Part shown: piece by piece, positions 35,693 through 44,991 of the stretch
Position numbering within the stretch: the first letter of the stretch is position 1
Layout of the letters: every line of letters begins with the position of its first letter
The notes under the pieces: model-generated
Seen by the model: the letters and a program-made list of their open reading frames with translations, nothing else
Database searches by the model: none
What the model was told of the DNA's origin: nothing
Translations under genes and position numbers: made by a program
Assembly: GCF_014145675.1 (NCBI RefSeq)
Contig: NZ_JACGZW010000013.1
Location: 248,001 to 312,000, forward strand
Source of the DNA: Amycolatopsis dendrobii
Lineage (GTDB): Bacteria > Actinomycetota > Actinomycetes > Mycobacteriales > Pseudonocardiaceae
DNA length: 64,000 nt
Direction of reading: 5' to 3'

Positions 35693-36712
35693 ATGGACAC
35701 ACGCACCGCGGGAATCACCGTTGGCTACAAGGCATCCGCCGAGCAGTTCGGGCCGCGTCACCTGGTGGACCTGGCCGTCCTCGCCGAAGAGCGGGGCTTC
35801 GACTCGGTCCTGGTGAGCGACCACTACCAGCCCTGGCGGCACCGGCACGGGCACGCGCCGTTCTCGATGGCCTGGCTCGCCGCGGCGGGGGAGCGGACCG
35901 AGCGGGTCCGGCTCGGCACCAGCGTGCTGACCGCGACCTTCCGCTACCACCCGGCCGTGGTGGCGCAGGCCTTCGGCACGCTCGGCGCGCTCTTTCCCGG
36001 ACGCGTCCTGCTCGGCCTCGGCACCGGCGAAGCGCTCAACGAGGTCGCGGTCGCCCGCATGGAATGGCCCGGCTTCAAGGAACGTTTCGCCCGCCTGCGC
36101 GAGGCGATCGACCTCATCCGTCGCTTGTGGACAGAGGAGCGGGTGAGTTTCGACGGCGAGTACTACCGAACCGAAAACGCGACCGTCTACGACCGTCCGC
36201 CGCACCCGGTGCCCGTCTACGTCGCGGCAGGCGGTCCGGTGGTGGCGAAATACGCCGGACGGACGGCGGACGGCTTCATCTGCACCAGCGGCAAGGGCAT
36301 GGAGCTCTACACGGAGAAGCTCCAGCCCGCTGTCGACGCCGGAGCCGAACAGTCCGGCCGCGCACCCGCGGACGTCGCGCGCTCGATCGAGATCAAGCTG
36401 TCCTACGACACCGATGCCGAGACGGCCGTCGCGAATACCAGGTTCTGGGCACCGCTGTCGCTGACCGCCGAACAGAAGCACGGCATTTCCGACCCTGTCG
36501 CCATGGAACGCGTCGCCGACGAACTCCCGATGTCCCAGATCGCGTCCCGGTGGATCGTCTCCTCGGATCCGGACGAGGTCGTCGAACGGATCCGCCCGTA
36601 CGTCGACGCGGGCTTCACCGACCTGGTGCTGCACGCGCCCGGCGACGATCAAGCCCGTTTCCTCGACCTGGCCCGGCAGGATCTCCTGCCTCGGTTGCGC
36701 GGGCTGGGCTGA
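35693..36712 (+). CDS. fgd: F420-dependent glucose-6-phosphate dehydrogenase
   Basis: 339 residues closely resembling mycobacterial Fgd along its whole length: LGYKASAEQF-type start, SDHYQPWRHRHGHAPFSMAW, GTSVLTATFRYHPAVVAQAF, GLGTGEALNE, FICTSGKGMELYTEKL and NTRFWAPLSLTAEQKH. It oxidises glucose 6-phosphate to 6-phosphogluconolactone, reducing F420, and supplies F420H2 to enzymes such as LLM reductases. I chose the ATG at 35693; a GTG at 35684 adds three residues and neither has a good ribosome site. It stands 80 nt after the PucR gene. Confidence 0.93.
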   Translation: MDTRTAGITVGYKASAEQFGPRHLVDLAVLAEERGFDSVLVSDHYQPWRHRHGHAPFSMAWLAAAGERTERVRLGTSVLTATFRYHPAVVAQAFGTLGALFPGRVLLGLGTGEALNEVAVARMEWPGFKERFARLREAIDLIRRLWTEERVSFDGEYYRTENATVYDRPPHPVPVYVAAGGPVVAKYAGRTADGFICTSGKGMELYTEKLQPAVDAGAEQSGRAPADVARSIEIKLSYDTDAETAVANTRFWAPLSLTAEQKHGISDPVAMERVADELPMSQIASRWIVSSDPDEVVERIRPYVDAGFTDLVLHAPGDDQARFLDLARQDLLPRLRGLG

Positions 36713-36819
36713 GAGCCCTGCCGAGCGGTCTTCGCAGTGCGGTGAGCCCACTGACGGCGCTCCGGCCGCTGCTTAGCCTTCCCCCGACGCAGCGTGGCGC
36801 GGACGGAAGGAGCGGCCCG

Positions 36820-38373
36820 ATGACGGCAGTCGGCACCCGGCCAGGAGAACCGATCGCCGCCGATCTCCCTCCGCCGGACGGGATGATCCGGCTGCCGCTC
36901 CTGGTCAGCGCGCGACGCGGCTGGTTCAGCGTGGCGGCGCCGGCGTCGGGCCTGGACCGTCCGCTGGCCGGGGCGATCCCGTGGGACCCGGCCCGGCTGC
37001 CGGGCCGTCATCAGCTGGTGCTGATGACGAACCCCCGCCTGGCCGCCGACGACCTGGCGCAAGCCCTGACCGCTGCTGGTCGGGCGGGAGCCGCAGCTCT
37101 CGTCGTACGCGAGGGCGCCCTGCCGGCGGAAGCCGACCTCGCGACCGCCGCCGTGCCGGTTCTCGTGGCGGCGGAACAGATCGAATGGGCGGAGATCGGC
37201 ACGGTAGTGCGATCCTTGCTGTCCGGTGCCAGGTTCGGCGGCGTGACGCCGACCGCGGCCGGTCTTTGCGATCTCGCCGAAAGCGCGGCCCTCGCACTCG
37301 GCGGTGCGGTCGTGGTCACCGACGCGGCCTTCCGCGTACTCGCGTTCGGTTGCGGCGAATCCGTGGACGCGCTCACCAGCGAAATGGTGCTCGCCCGGCG
37401 TGTTCCGGCGGAGTTGCGGAAGCGCCTCGCTCAGGTGCGAAGCGTCGCGCGCCTCGACCTCCCGGACGCGGGCCCGCGCTGGGCCGCTCCGATCCGCTCC
37501 GGCACAACGATCGGCGGCTATGTCCTGTGCGCGCCGCGGGGGGAGACGTCCGTGGCGCAGGTGCTGAGCGACCTGTCGGCGGCAGCCGCTGCCTGGTTCA
37601 TCGACGAACCCGCCGGGCGAGACGACGAGGACGCCATCCGCGCCGAACTCCTGCGCGGACTGCTGACCGGTCCGGGATCGCTCGAAGCGCTGACCGAACG
37701 ACTCGGCACTTCGCGGCGATGGCGGCTCGCCGCCCTCGGCGAGATCACTCCCGATCGCGAGGGTGCGCTGGCCCGCTGCGCACGGATGCTGAACCCGAAC
37801 GCGGCGACGGCGACACTGGGTTCCCTCCTGTTCGTCCTGTTCCCCTCGACGCCTGATCCGGGACCCGCCGATTTCGCCGAACGCCTGCGACGGCGCGCGT
37901 CGACGACCACGCCGCTGGTTGCGTGCCTCGGCCGCCCCTGCGCCACCGCCGCCGAAATCCGCGCCGAACTAGATCCGCTCCGGCACGCTTCGCGCGTCCT
38001 GACCGCACCAGCCACCGCCCATCTGACGGACCTGCTCCCGCACGTCCTGATCTCCGAACTCGCGGAACTCGCCGCCGAACGCCCAGCCCTGCTCGACGGC
38101 TCCCTCGACGTCCTCCGCCGCGACTCCTCCCCGCGCGGCGCCGAGTACCTGAACACACTCCGCTGCTGGTTCGACGCCGGCGGCGACGCCACCCGCGCCG
38201 CAGCCGCCCTTCGCATACACCGCAACACTTTCCGCTACCGGCTGCACCGCATCGAAGAACTGTGCGCGGTCGACCTCGACGACCCCGTGCAGCGCTTCAC
38301 GATCGAACTGCAGACGCGGCTTTTGGCGTCGCCCCTAGCCAGCCGGCTAGGGGTGGAGGCGAAATCGGACTGA
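36820..38373 (+). CDS. PucR/CdaR-type transcriptional regulator
   Basis: 517 residues. The C-terminal HTH_30 domain has GAEYLNTLRCWFDAGGDATRAAAALRIHRNTFRYRL and IEELCAVDLDDPVQRFTIELQ, the hallmark of PucR/CdaR regulators. The central region is CdaR-like, and the N-terminal part (VLMTNPRLAADDLAQALTAAGRAGAAALVV) is a ligand-binding PucR-like fold. Its target is unknown; it is monocistronic with a good GGAAGGAG site. It differs from the regulator at 34029 and is not a duplicate. Confidence 0.88.
   Translation: MTAVGTRPGEPIAADLPPPDGMIRLPLLVSARRGWFSVAAPASGLDRPLAGAIPWDPARLPGRHQLVLMTNPRLAADDLAQALTAAGRAGAAALVVREGALPAEADLATAAVPVLVAAEQIEWAEIGTVVRSLLSGARFGGVTPTAAGLCDLAESAALALGGAVVVTDAAFRVLAFGCGESVDALTSEMVLARRVPAELRKRLAQVRSVARLDLPDAGPRWAAPIRSGTTIGGYVLCAPRGETSVAQVLSDLSAAAAAWFIDEPAGRDDEDAIRAELLRGLLTGPGSLEALTERLGTSRRWRLAALGEITPDREGALARCARMLNPNAATATLGSLLFVLFPSTPDPGPADFAERLRRRASTTTPLVACLGRPCATAAEIRAELDPLRHASRVLTAPATAHLTDLLPHVLISELAELAAERPALLDGSLDVLRRDSSPRGAEYLNTLRCWFDAGGDATRAAAALRIHRNTFRYRLHRIEELCAVDLDDPVQRFTIELQTRLLASPLASRLGVEAKSD
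38332..38353 (+). terminator. Hairpin at the 3' end of the regulator gene
   Basis: Perfect 9-bp arms (38332-38340, 38345-38353) with a 4-nt loop, lying in the last codons of the PucR/CdaR-like gene. It could terminate that transcript before the glycosyltransferase gene. Confidence 0.5.
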
Positions 38374-38424
38374 TCGGTATGTTTTGCCGCGTTCCGGATC
38401 GCACCGCCCGCGGGGGAGAGTGGC

Positions 38425-39678
38425 ATGAAGGTTCTGTTCACGACGTTCGCGGCGAACGCGCACCTGTACAACCTGGTGCCGATGGCGTGGGCGCTGCGCG
38501 CGGCCGGGCACGACGTCCGGGTCGCCGCGCAGCCGGACCTGGCCGACGCGATCGTCGCGACCGGACTGCCCGCCGTCGCGGTCGGCCCGGTGCTGAACCT
38601 GGGCGGACGGAGCGGCAACGACCAGGAACGGCCCGCCGGAAAGACCGTCTTCGACTGGGAATTCGACATCACCGAGACCCGGGAGGACCGGCTCACCCTG
38701 GACTACGTCCGCGGCGTGTTCACGACGTGGTGCTCGATCGCGCTGGACGAACTCTCCAGCGACGCGGCGCTCGACGACCTGGTCGGGTTCGCCCGGTCCT
38801 GGCAGCCGGACCTGGTCGTCTGGGACGCCTTGACGTACATGGGCCCGATCGCCGCGCGAGTCACCGGCGCCGCGCACGTCCGGATGCTCTTCGGCCTCGA
38901 CCACTGGGCCCGCATGCGCGCCCTTTTCGCCGGCCTGGGCGGCGCCGGGGGAGCCGACCCGATGGCGGAATGGCTGTCGGGCAAGCTGGAACGGCACGGC
39001 TGCGCGTTCGACGAGGAACTCGTCCTCGGCCAGCGCACCCTGGACCCGCTCCCGCCGTGGACCCGGTTCCCGACCGGCGCGGACTACCTCCCCGTGCGGC
39101 ACGTCCCCTACAACGGCCCCTCGGCGGTGCCGTCGTGGCTGTCCGAACCGCCCGCCCGGCGCCGGGTCTGCGTCACCCTGGGCATGTCCCGCCGCGACCT
39201 GTGGGGCGACGACCAATTCTCGGCCGGCGACCTCTTCGCCGCGGTGGCCGGCCTGGACGTCGAGGTGATCGCGACGTTGACCGCCCGGCAAGCCGGATCG
39301 GCGTCGGCAGTGCCGGACAACGTGCGGCTGTTCGACTTCGTCCCGCTGGACGCCCTCCTCCCGACCTGCACCGCGGTGCTCCACCACGGCGGCGCGGGCA
39401 CGATCGGAAACGCCGTGGTGCACGGGGTGCCGCAGCTGGTGATCCCGGGAAACATGTGGGACAAGGCGGGGTTGGCCGACCTGCTGGCCGGTCAAGGGGC
39501 AGGATTGGTGCTGGAACATGATCAGGTGACTGCCGGGCAGCTGCGGGCGCAGTTGTCGCGGTTGCTTGACGAGCCTTCGTTTGCCGCGTCTGCGGAGAAG
39601 GTGCGTGCGGAGGTGCTGGAAATCCCTGCGCCCGCGCAGATCGTGCCGGAGCTGGAACGGCTGGCGGGCGCCCGGTAG
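38425..39678 (+). CDS. GT-B glycosyltransferase, EryCIII/DesVII-like family
   Basis: 417 residues. It has the activator-dependent family start KVLFTTFAANAHLYNLVPMAWALRAAGH and the GT1 donor-binding C-terminal motif HHGGAGTIGNAVVHGVPQLVIP, followed by GNMWDKAGLADLL. Relatives attach deoxysugars to macrolides or other aglycones, often needing a P450-like helper protein. No helper and no deoxysugar genes are in the window. The insertion around residues 75-110 is as in the family. Alone with a GGGGGAGAG site; substrate unknown. Confidence 0.9.
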   Translation: MKVLFTTFAANAHLYNLVPMAWALRAAGHDVRVAAQPDLADAIVATGLPAVAVGPVLNLGGRSGNDQERPAGKTVFDWEFDITETREDRLTLDYVRGVFTTWCSIALDELSSDAALDDLVGFARSWQPDLVVWDALTYMGPIAARVTGAAHVRMLFGLDHWARMRALFAGLGGAGGADPMAEWLSGKLERHGCAFDEELVLGQRTLDPLPPWTRFPTGADYLPVRHVPYNGPSAVPSWLSEPPARRRVCVTLGMSRRDLWGDDQFSAGDLFAAVAGLDVEVIATLTARQAGSASAVPDNVRLFDFVPLDALLPTCTAVLHHGGAGTIGNAVVHGVPQLVIPGNMWDKAGLADLLAGQGAGLVLEHDQVTAGQLRAQLSRLLDEPSFAASAEKVRAEVLEIPAPAQIVPELERLAGAR

Positions 39679-39781
39679 TGACGGTCGCTGGTTGGCGGCG
39701 GACATTCTGCGGCACCGAGGGGCACCGCCCGGTGATCTCCATGTCCCGGGACGCCGGGGCTGGACGTGGCAGAATCGGCCC

Positions 39782-40393
39782 ATGTCCGGAGACCTGCCCC
39801 ATGGCCTGCGCGAACGCAAGAAGGCGCGCACTCGCAAGACGATCCGGACCGAAGCGTTCCGCCTCTTTCGCGAGAAGGGCTACCCGCACACGACCGTCGA
39901 GCAGATCGCGGCCGCGGCGGAGGTCTCGCCGAGCACGTTCTTCCGGTACTTCCCGACCAAAGAAGACCTGGTGCTGGCGGACGACCTGGATCCGGCCCTG
40001 ATCGAGGCGTTCCAGGCGCAACCGCCCGAGCTTTCCGCGCTGACCGCCTTCCTGCGCGCCGGCGAGGCGGTGGTGGCGACGTTGCCCGCCGAGGAACGGC
40101 AGTTCGAAAGGGAGCGCAGGCTGCTGCTGCGCACCGACCCCGAACTGCGCGGCGCGATGATGGTCGAACTGGGACGCAGCGTGGACCTGCTGGCCGGTCT
40201 GCTGGCGGGGCGGCTCGGTCGATCGACCGAGGATTTCGAAGTGCGCGTGACGGCAGGCGCCTGCGTCGGCGCGTTCTATCTCGGCATCGCCGAATCGGGC
40301 GAGGACCCGCGGGCGAGCGCCAGGGTCGTCGAGTTGCTGGAATCCGGCATGCCCGGCTGCGCCGGTGTGCCGGCGCACGGCAGCGGCCGCTGA
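39782..40393 (+). CDS. TetR family transcriptional regulator
   Basis: 203 residues. The N-terminal HTH is RTRKTIRTEAFRLFREKGYPHTTVEQIAAAAEVSPSTFFRYFPTKEDLV, textbook TetR, with the MftR/AcrR-like C-terminal ligand domain. It lies between the two glycosyltransferase genes and 154 nt upstream of the second one, whose promoter has a candidate operator. It therefore probably represses that gene. Start is the ATG at 39782. Confidence 0.93.
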   Translation: MSGDLPHGLRERKKARTRKTIRTEAFRLFREKGYPHTTVEQIAAAAEVSPSTFFRYFPTKEDLVLADDLDPALIEAFQAQPPELSALTAFLRAGEAVVATLPAEERQFERERRLLLRTDPELRGAMMVELGRSVDLLAGLLAGRLGRSTEDFEVRVTAGACVGAFYLGIAESGEDPRASARVVELLESGMPGCAGVPAHGSGR

Positions 40394-40477
40394 GCGGCTT
40401 GCCCTCCCGCGCCTCCTGACAAGCCGAGCAACTCCCTAGCTGCTCCTTGCCGGCGATAAAATGGAACTCACTCTTTT

Positions 40478-40509
40478 TTGACAGTGACTTCCACTTTTTT
40501 GGTACTGTC
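40478..40509 (+). promoter_or_regulatory. Candidate promoter and operator of the second glycosyltransferase
   Basis: An AT-rich stretch, rare in this window, contains TTGACA (40478-40483) and TACTGT (40503-40508), spacer 19 nt. The same segment holds an inverted repeat GACAGT / ACTGTC (40480-40485, 40504-40509) overlapping both boxes. Two T-rich direct repeats lie alongside. This arrangement suits a TetR-type repressor site. Confidence 0.5.
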
Positions 40510-40547
40510 GTTGTGACCGCGTGGGGGGGCAAGTCAGGAGGGGGACT

Positions 40548-41726
40548 ATGGGGAAGCACTACGGTTTCGTGAGCGTGGCCGCGCACGGGCACGTCAACCC
40601 GACCTTGCCGCTGGTCGCGGAACTGGTCCGGCGCGGCAACCGCGTCAGCTATGCCACCGCGGAGCCGTTCCACGCCGCGGTGCGCGCGGCCGGAGCCGAG
40701 CCGGCCGCTGTGCCGTTCGAAGTGTCGAGGATGCCGTCGATCCGCAACGGCCAGCCAGATTCCGCGGCCATCGCAGCCAAGCGGGAGAGCGCGCTGGCGA
40801 GCATGACGCGGAGTTTCGACGTGCTGTGCGACCGGTTCGCGGGGCAACGACTCGACGCGATCTGCGGGGACGTCATGGCACCGGTCGGTGCCATGGTCGC
40901 GGAGCAGCTCGGTGTGCCGTTCGCGGCGCTGTGCCCCACCTACGCGAGCAATGAGACTTTTTCCTTGCGCACGGCCATGATTGGCGGCGCGGCCGCGGAA
41001 TCCCCGGTCGCACACCTCGACGAGCGGCTGCAGGAGTTCGCCGGACAGCGGGGCCTGACCGGACGGTACCGCATGGTTTTGGACGAACCGGCTCCGCTGA
41101 ATCTTGTCTTTCTGCCGAGGGAATTCCAGCCGCACGCGGAATCCTTCGACGAGCGGTACGCGTTCCTCGGCCCCTCGATCACCCGGCGAGCGGATTCCGG
41201 GCAGTGGCGGCCTCAGGGGCAGCCCCTGCTGTTCGTTTCGCTCGGCACGCTGTTCAACCAGCAGGCCGGTTTCTTCCGGCAGTGCATCGAGGCTTTCACG
41301 GACAGCGACTGGCAGGTCGCCATGTCCGTCGGCCGGGACATCGATGCCGCGGACCTCGGCCCGGTCCCGGCGAACTTCGAGATCCGGCCGCATTTCCCTC
41401 AGTTGGACGTGCTCCGGGCAGCGACGGCGTTCGTCTCGCACGCCGGCATGAACTCGACGCTGGAATCCCTCTATTTCGGCGTTCCGCTGATCGCGGTCCC
41501 GCACATGCCGGAACAGGAGATGACCGCGCGGCAGGTGGAGGAACTGGGAGTCGGCAGGCGCCTCGATCCAGCCCTGACCACGGCGGACCTCCTGCGCGCC
41601 ACCGTGGACCAGGTAGCCGCCGACGAACAGATCCTGTCCACCGCGAACCGGATGGGCGTCAGCCTGCGGGAACGGAAAAGCGGCGCCGAGCGGGGAGCCG
41701 ACCTGGTCGAAAAGCTGAGCTCGTAA
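40548..41726 (+). CDS. Macrolide-type glycosyltransferase (MGT/OleD-like)
   Basis: 392 residues. GT-B fold with N-terminal FVSVAAHGHVNPTLPLVAELVRRG (His in AHGHVNP is the expected catalytic base). The donor-site motif is VSHAGMNSTLESLYFGVPLIAVPHMPEQ. The family includes OleD/OleI and Mgt, which glycosylate and inactivate macrolides using UDP-glucose. Probable role: resistance or detoxification, under the adjacent TetR protein. Strong AGGAGGGGG ribosome site. Confidence 0.93.
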   Translation: MGKHYGFVSVAAHGHVNPTLPLVAELVRRGNRVSYATAEPFHAAVRAAGAEPAAVPFEVSRMPSIRNGQPDSAAIAAKRESALASMTRSFDVLCDRFAGQRLDAICGDVMAPVGAMVAEQLGVPFAALCPTYASNETFSLRTAMIGGAAAESPVAHLDERLQEFAGQRGLTGRYRMVLDEPAPLNLVFLPREFQPHAESFDERYAFLGPSITRRADSGQWRPQGQPLLFVSLGTLFNQQAGFFRQCIEAFTDSDWQVAMSVGRDIDAADLGPVPANFEIRPHFPQLDVLRAATAFVSHAGMNSTLESLYFGVPLIAVPHMPEQEMTARQVEELGVGRRLDPALTTADLLRATVDQVAADEQILSTANRMGVSLRERKSGAERGADLVEKLSS

Positions 41727-42020
41727 TTCATCCGCCGCGTTTTCCAGCAGTACCAGGAAGCCTGCTTCGACGGTGATCCGTCGAGATTGTCCGGCATCCG
41801 CCGGAACCCGCGAGAGCGCGCACTGCCATCGGTGTTCGCGCGCGAGAACGTCACCGTCACCCCGTACCTTCGCCCGCAACACCCAGTCACCGCCGGACTT
41901 CACCCGAACGGACCCGTATCTGGGCGCCGTCCCGCCGCTCCTGCTGGAGGTCGGTTCCGGCGCGGAGTCGCCGGTCCGGTTCGGCGGCCTTGTCGGAAAG
42001 GCCGGGCGCGAGGGGGACCG

Positions 42021-44804
42021 TTGGGCGTTGCCGATCGTCTCGAGTTCCGGCTGCTGGGACCGGTGGAGGTCTGGCGCGGCCCGGACCGGCTGGCGGTCTC
42101 CGGCCGGCATCAGCTGTCCGTGCTGGCTGCTCTGGCGTTGTGCCCGGGGCGGGCGGTGTCCGTCGGCGCGCTCGTCGACGCGGTGTGGGAAGGGGATCCG
42201 CCGACGTCGGCGCGCCGGCAGGTGATCAAGCTGGTGTCCCGGCTCCGCGGCGCGCTCGGCGAGGTGATCGCCACCTGTCCGGGCGGCTACCTCCTGGACG
42301 CCGAGGCGGACCAGGTCGACGTCGGCGTCTTCGACTCGTCGATCGCGAGCGCGCGCCGGCTCTCGGCGACGGATCCGGCCGGCGCGGCGGAAGCGGTGCG
42401 GGAGGCGCTTCGGCTGTGGCGGGGCCCGGCGCTGAGCGGAGTCACGCCCTGCCTGACGGCGCAGGCGACGCGCTTGGCGGAAAGCCGTCTGGCCGCGGTC
42501 GAGGACGGCATCGAATGGGGCCTGGCGGCGGGCGGGCACGCGGCGTTGGTCGCCGAGCTGGCGCCTCTGGTCACTGAACATCCGTTGCGGGAAAGACTTG
42601 TCGGCCAACTGATGCTGGCTCTGCACCGTTCGGGGCGGTCGACCGAGGCGCTGGAGGTTTACCGGCGCATCCGGGAACAGCTGGCCGACGATCTCGCGTT
42701 GGAGCCCGGTGCGCAGCTGCAACGCTTGCACTTGGCGATCCTGCGCAACGATTCCGCCGCGGCCGCACCGGTCCCGCAGCCCGAGGCAAGTCCTGGGGGC
42801 GCGGTGCCCCGGCAGCTGCCTTGTGCGGTGGCGGGTTTCACCGGCCGGGCATCGCAGCTGAAGGAACTCACCGGGTTGCTCGACCGCGAAGGCGTCGTGG
42901 TGATCTCGGCGATCAACGGCACCGCGGGCGTCGGCAAGACGGCGCTGGCCTTGCACTGGTCGCACCAGGTCGCGGACCGGTTCCCCGACGGGCAGCTCTA
43001 CGTGAACCTCCGGGGTTTCGATCCCGGCGGCCCGCCGGTCCGGCCCGCCGAGGCGATCCGGGGGTTCCTCGACGCGCTCGAAGTGCCAGCCCAGCGGATC
43101 CCGGCCGGACTGGCCGAACAGGCGGCGCTGTACCGGTCCCAGCTCGCCGGGCGGCGGATGCTGGTGGTGCTGGACAACGCGCGCGACGCAGGCCAGGTCC
43201 GGCCGCTGCTGCCGGGCTCGGCGCGGTGCTTGACCGTCGTCACCAGCCGCGACCGGCTCGGCGGTTTGGTCGTCAGCGAAGGGGCGCGGGCGGTCCCGCT
43301 GGACCTGATGACCGCCGCCGAAGCCCGTGACTTGCTGGCGAGCCGGCTAGGCCCGGAACGGCTGGCCGCCGAGCCGCACGCGGTGCACGACCTGATCGAG
43401 CTGTCCGCGCATCTGCCGCTGGCGCTGAGCATCACGGCCGCCCGCGCCGCGCTCGCCCCCGCGTTGTCCTTGGCCGAGCTGGCGAAGCAGTTGCACGACG
43501 TCCGCGATCGGCTGCGCGGCCTGGACGCCGGCGACGCCAGTGTCGATCTCGGCGCGGTGTTCTCCTGGTCCTATCGGACGCTCGGCGCCGCGGCGGCGCG
43601 CATGTTCCGGCTGCTGGCCTTGCATCCCGGCCCGGAGATCTCGCTCGCCGCGGCCGCCAGCCTGGCCGGAACCGAGCGCCAGCACGCCCGCGCCGCCTTG
43701 TCCGAGCTGACCCGGGCGCAACTGCTCACCGAACCCGGCGCCAACCGGTTCGCTTACCACGATCTGCTGCGGGCGTACTCGGGGGAAACGGCGCACCACG
43801 AAGACAACGAGCAGACGCGCCGCGCGGCCGTGCACCGCATGCTCGACCACTACCTGCACACCGCGCACGCCGCGGCCCTGCTGATCAACCCGCCCAACGA
43901 CCGGCTGCCTCTCGCCGAACCCCAGCCGGGCGCCGTCGTGGAAGAGCTCGCCGACGACGAGCAAGCCTGGCAGTGGCTGACCGCCGAGCGTCCGGTGTTT
44001 CCCGCTGTCGCCGAATGCGCTGCCGGAGCCGGTTTCGGTTGCCACGCTTGGCAGTTCGCCGGGAGTGTGGCCAGTTTCTGCATTCGTGCCGGGCATTGGG
44101 CGCAGATGGAGGCCACGCAGCAGGTCGCCGTCGCCGCGGCGGAACACGCGGGCGATCTGCGCGGGAAAGCCTGGTCGCTGCGCGAACTGGGCCGCGCCCG
44201 CATCCGGCTTCGCCGTTACCGGGAAGCCAGGGCCAGCCTGTGCCGCGCGCTGGAACTGGACCGGCGGCTCGGCGATCTCGTCGGCCAGGCGCGCAGCTTG
44301 AACAACCTCGGCATCGTGTCGTACGCGGAAGGCTCGTACCCGGAAGCACTGGAACAGGGCAATGCCGCCTACGCGTTGTTCCGCGCGGCAGGCCACCGGG
44401 CGGGCCAAGCGGAAGCGCTGAACGCGATCGGCTGGATGCGGACCCAGCTGGGCCAGCACGCCGAAGCGCTGCGCTCCTGCGTCCGGGCGCTCGAACTGCA
44501 CCGAGCGGTCGGCAGCAGGCATGGCGAAGCGGATACCTGGGACAGCCTCGGCGTCGCCCACCACAACCTCGGCGAACACCGCCGAGCCGTCGCCTGCTAC
44601 GAGAACGCCCTTGCCCTGTACCGGAAACTGGGCAGTCGTCATCCGCGGGCCGACACGCTCGTCCGCCTCGGCGACACCCACCAGGCCGCGGGCGACGTCC
44701 GCGCCGCACATCGCTGCTGGCGAGAGGCCGTGCTGATCCTCGACGAACTGCACCACCCCGACGCCGACCTCCTCCGCACCCGGCTGGCCGCGCCGACCCG
44801 GTGA
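42021..44804 (+). CDS. SARP-family regulator with NB-ARC and TPR domains (AfsR-like)
   Basis: 927 residues. OmpR-type winged helix (residues about 4-95; LEFRLLGPVEVW start), BTAD (about 100-245), NB-ARC ATPase with P-loop INGTAGVGKTALA near residue 297 and MLVVLDNARDA Walker B, then tetratricopeptide repeats (about 680-920). Such proteins activate secondary metabolism. TTG at 42021 is the likely start: it has AGGGGGAC upstream and begins just before the DNA-binding domain. An upstream TTG (41787) would add a low-complexity tail. Target unknown; the neighbouring secreted protein gene starts 187 nt downstream. Confidence 0.9.
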   Translation: MGVADRLEFRLLGPVEVWRGPDRLAVSGRHQLSVLAALALCPGRAVSVGALVDAVWEGDPPTSARRQVIKLVSRLRGALGEVIATCPGGYLLDAEADQVDVGVFDSSIASARRLSATDPAGAAEAVREALRLWRGPALSGVTPCLTAQATRLAESRLAAVEDGIEWGLAAGGHAALVAELAPLVTEHPLRERLVGQLMLALHRSGRSTEALEVYRRIREQLADDLALEPGAQLQRLHLAILRNDSAAAAPVPQPEASPGGAVPRQLPCAVAGFTGRASQLKELTGLLDREGVVVISAINGTAGVGKTALALHWSHQVADRFPDGQLYVNLRGFDPGGPPVRPAEAIRGFLDALEVPAQRIPAGLAEQAALYRSQLAGRRMLVVLDNARDAGQVRPLLPGSARCLTVVTSRDRLGGLVVSEGARAVPLDLMTAAEARDLLASRLGPERLAAEPHAVHDLIELSAHLPLALSITAARAALAPALSLAELAKQLHDVRDRLRGLDAGDASVDLGAVFSWSYRTLGAAAARMFRLLALHPGPEISLAAAASLAGTERQHARAALSELTRAQLLTEPGANRFAYHDLLRAYSGETAHHEDNEQTRRAAVHRMLDHYLHTAHAAALLINPPNDRLPLAEPQPGAVVEELADDEQAWQWLTAERPVFPAVAECAAGAGFGCHAWQFAGSVASFCIRAGHWAQMEATQQVAVAAAEHAGDLRGKAWSLRELGRARIRLRRYREARASLCRALELDRRLGDLVGQARSLNNLGIVSYAEGSYPEALEQGNAAYALFRAAGHRAGQAEALNAIGWMRTQLGQHAEALRSCVRALELHRAVGSRHGEADTWDSLGVAHHNLGEHRRAVACYENALALYRKLGSRHPRADTLVRLGDTHQAAGDVRAAHRCWREAVLILDELHHPDADLLRTRLAAPTR

Positions 44805-44991
44805 GCCGGCGGGGTACCGGCTGGGTACCGCAAGGGAACCGGGCGCCGACAGGCTGACTGACGTCGGCCGACACCGAAGCGGTCGCGATCGCGGCGGAGG
44901 CGGCGGGGGCGCTCCGCCCGAAGACGACCGACGAGGACTGAGGAATGCCCGGTCCTCTCCGTGAAGCTGTCTCGAAAAATTTGGGGAGTCC

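Noticed and set aside
41787..42020. N-terminal extension of the SARP gene
   Set aside because: Low-complexity Arg/Pro sequence; TTG 42021 has a strong ribosome site and starts at the winged helix.
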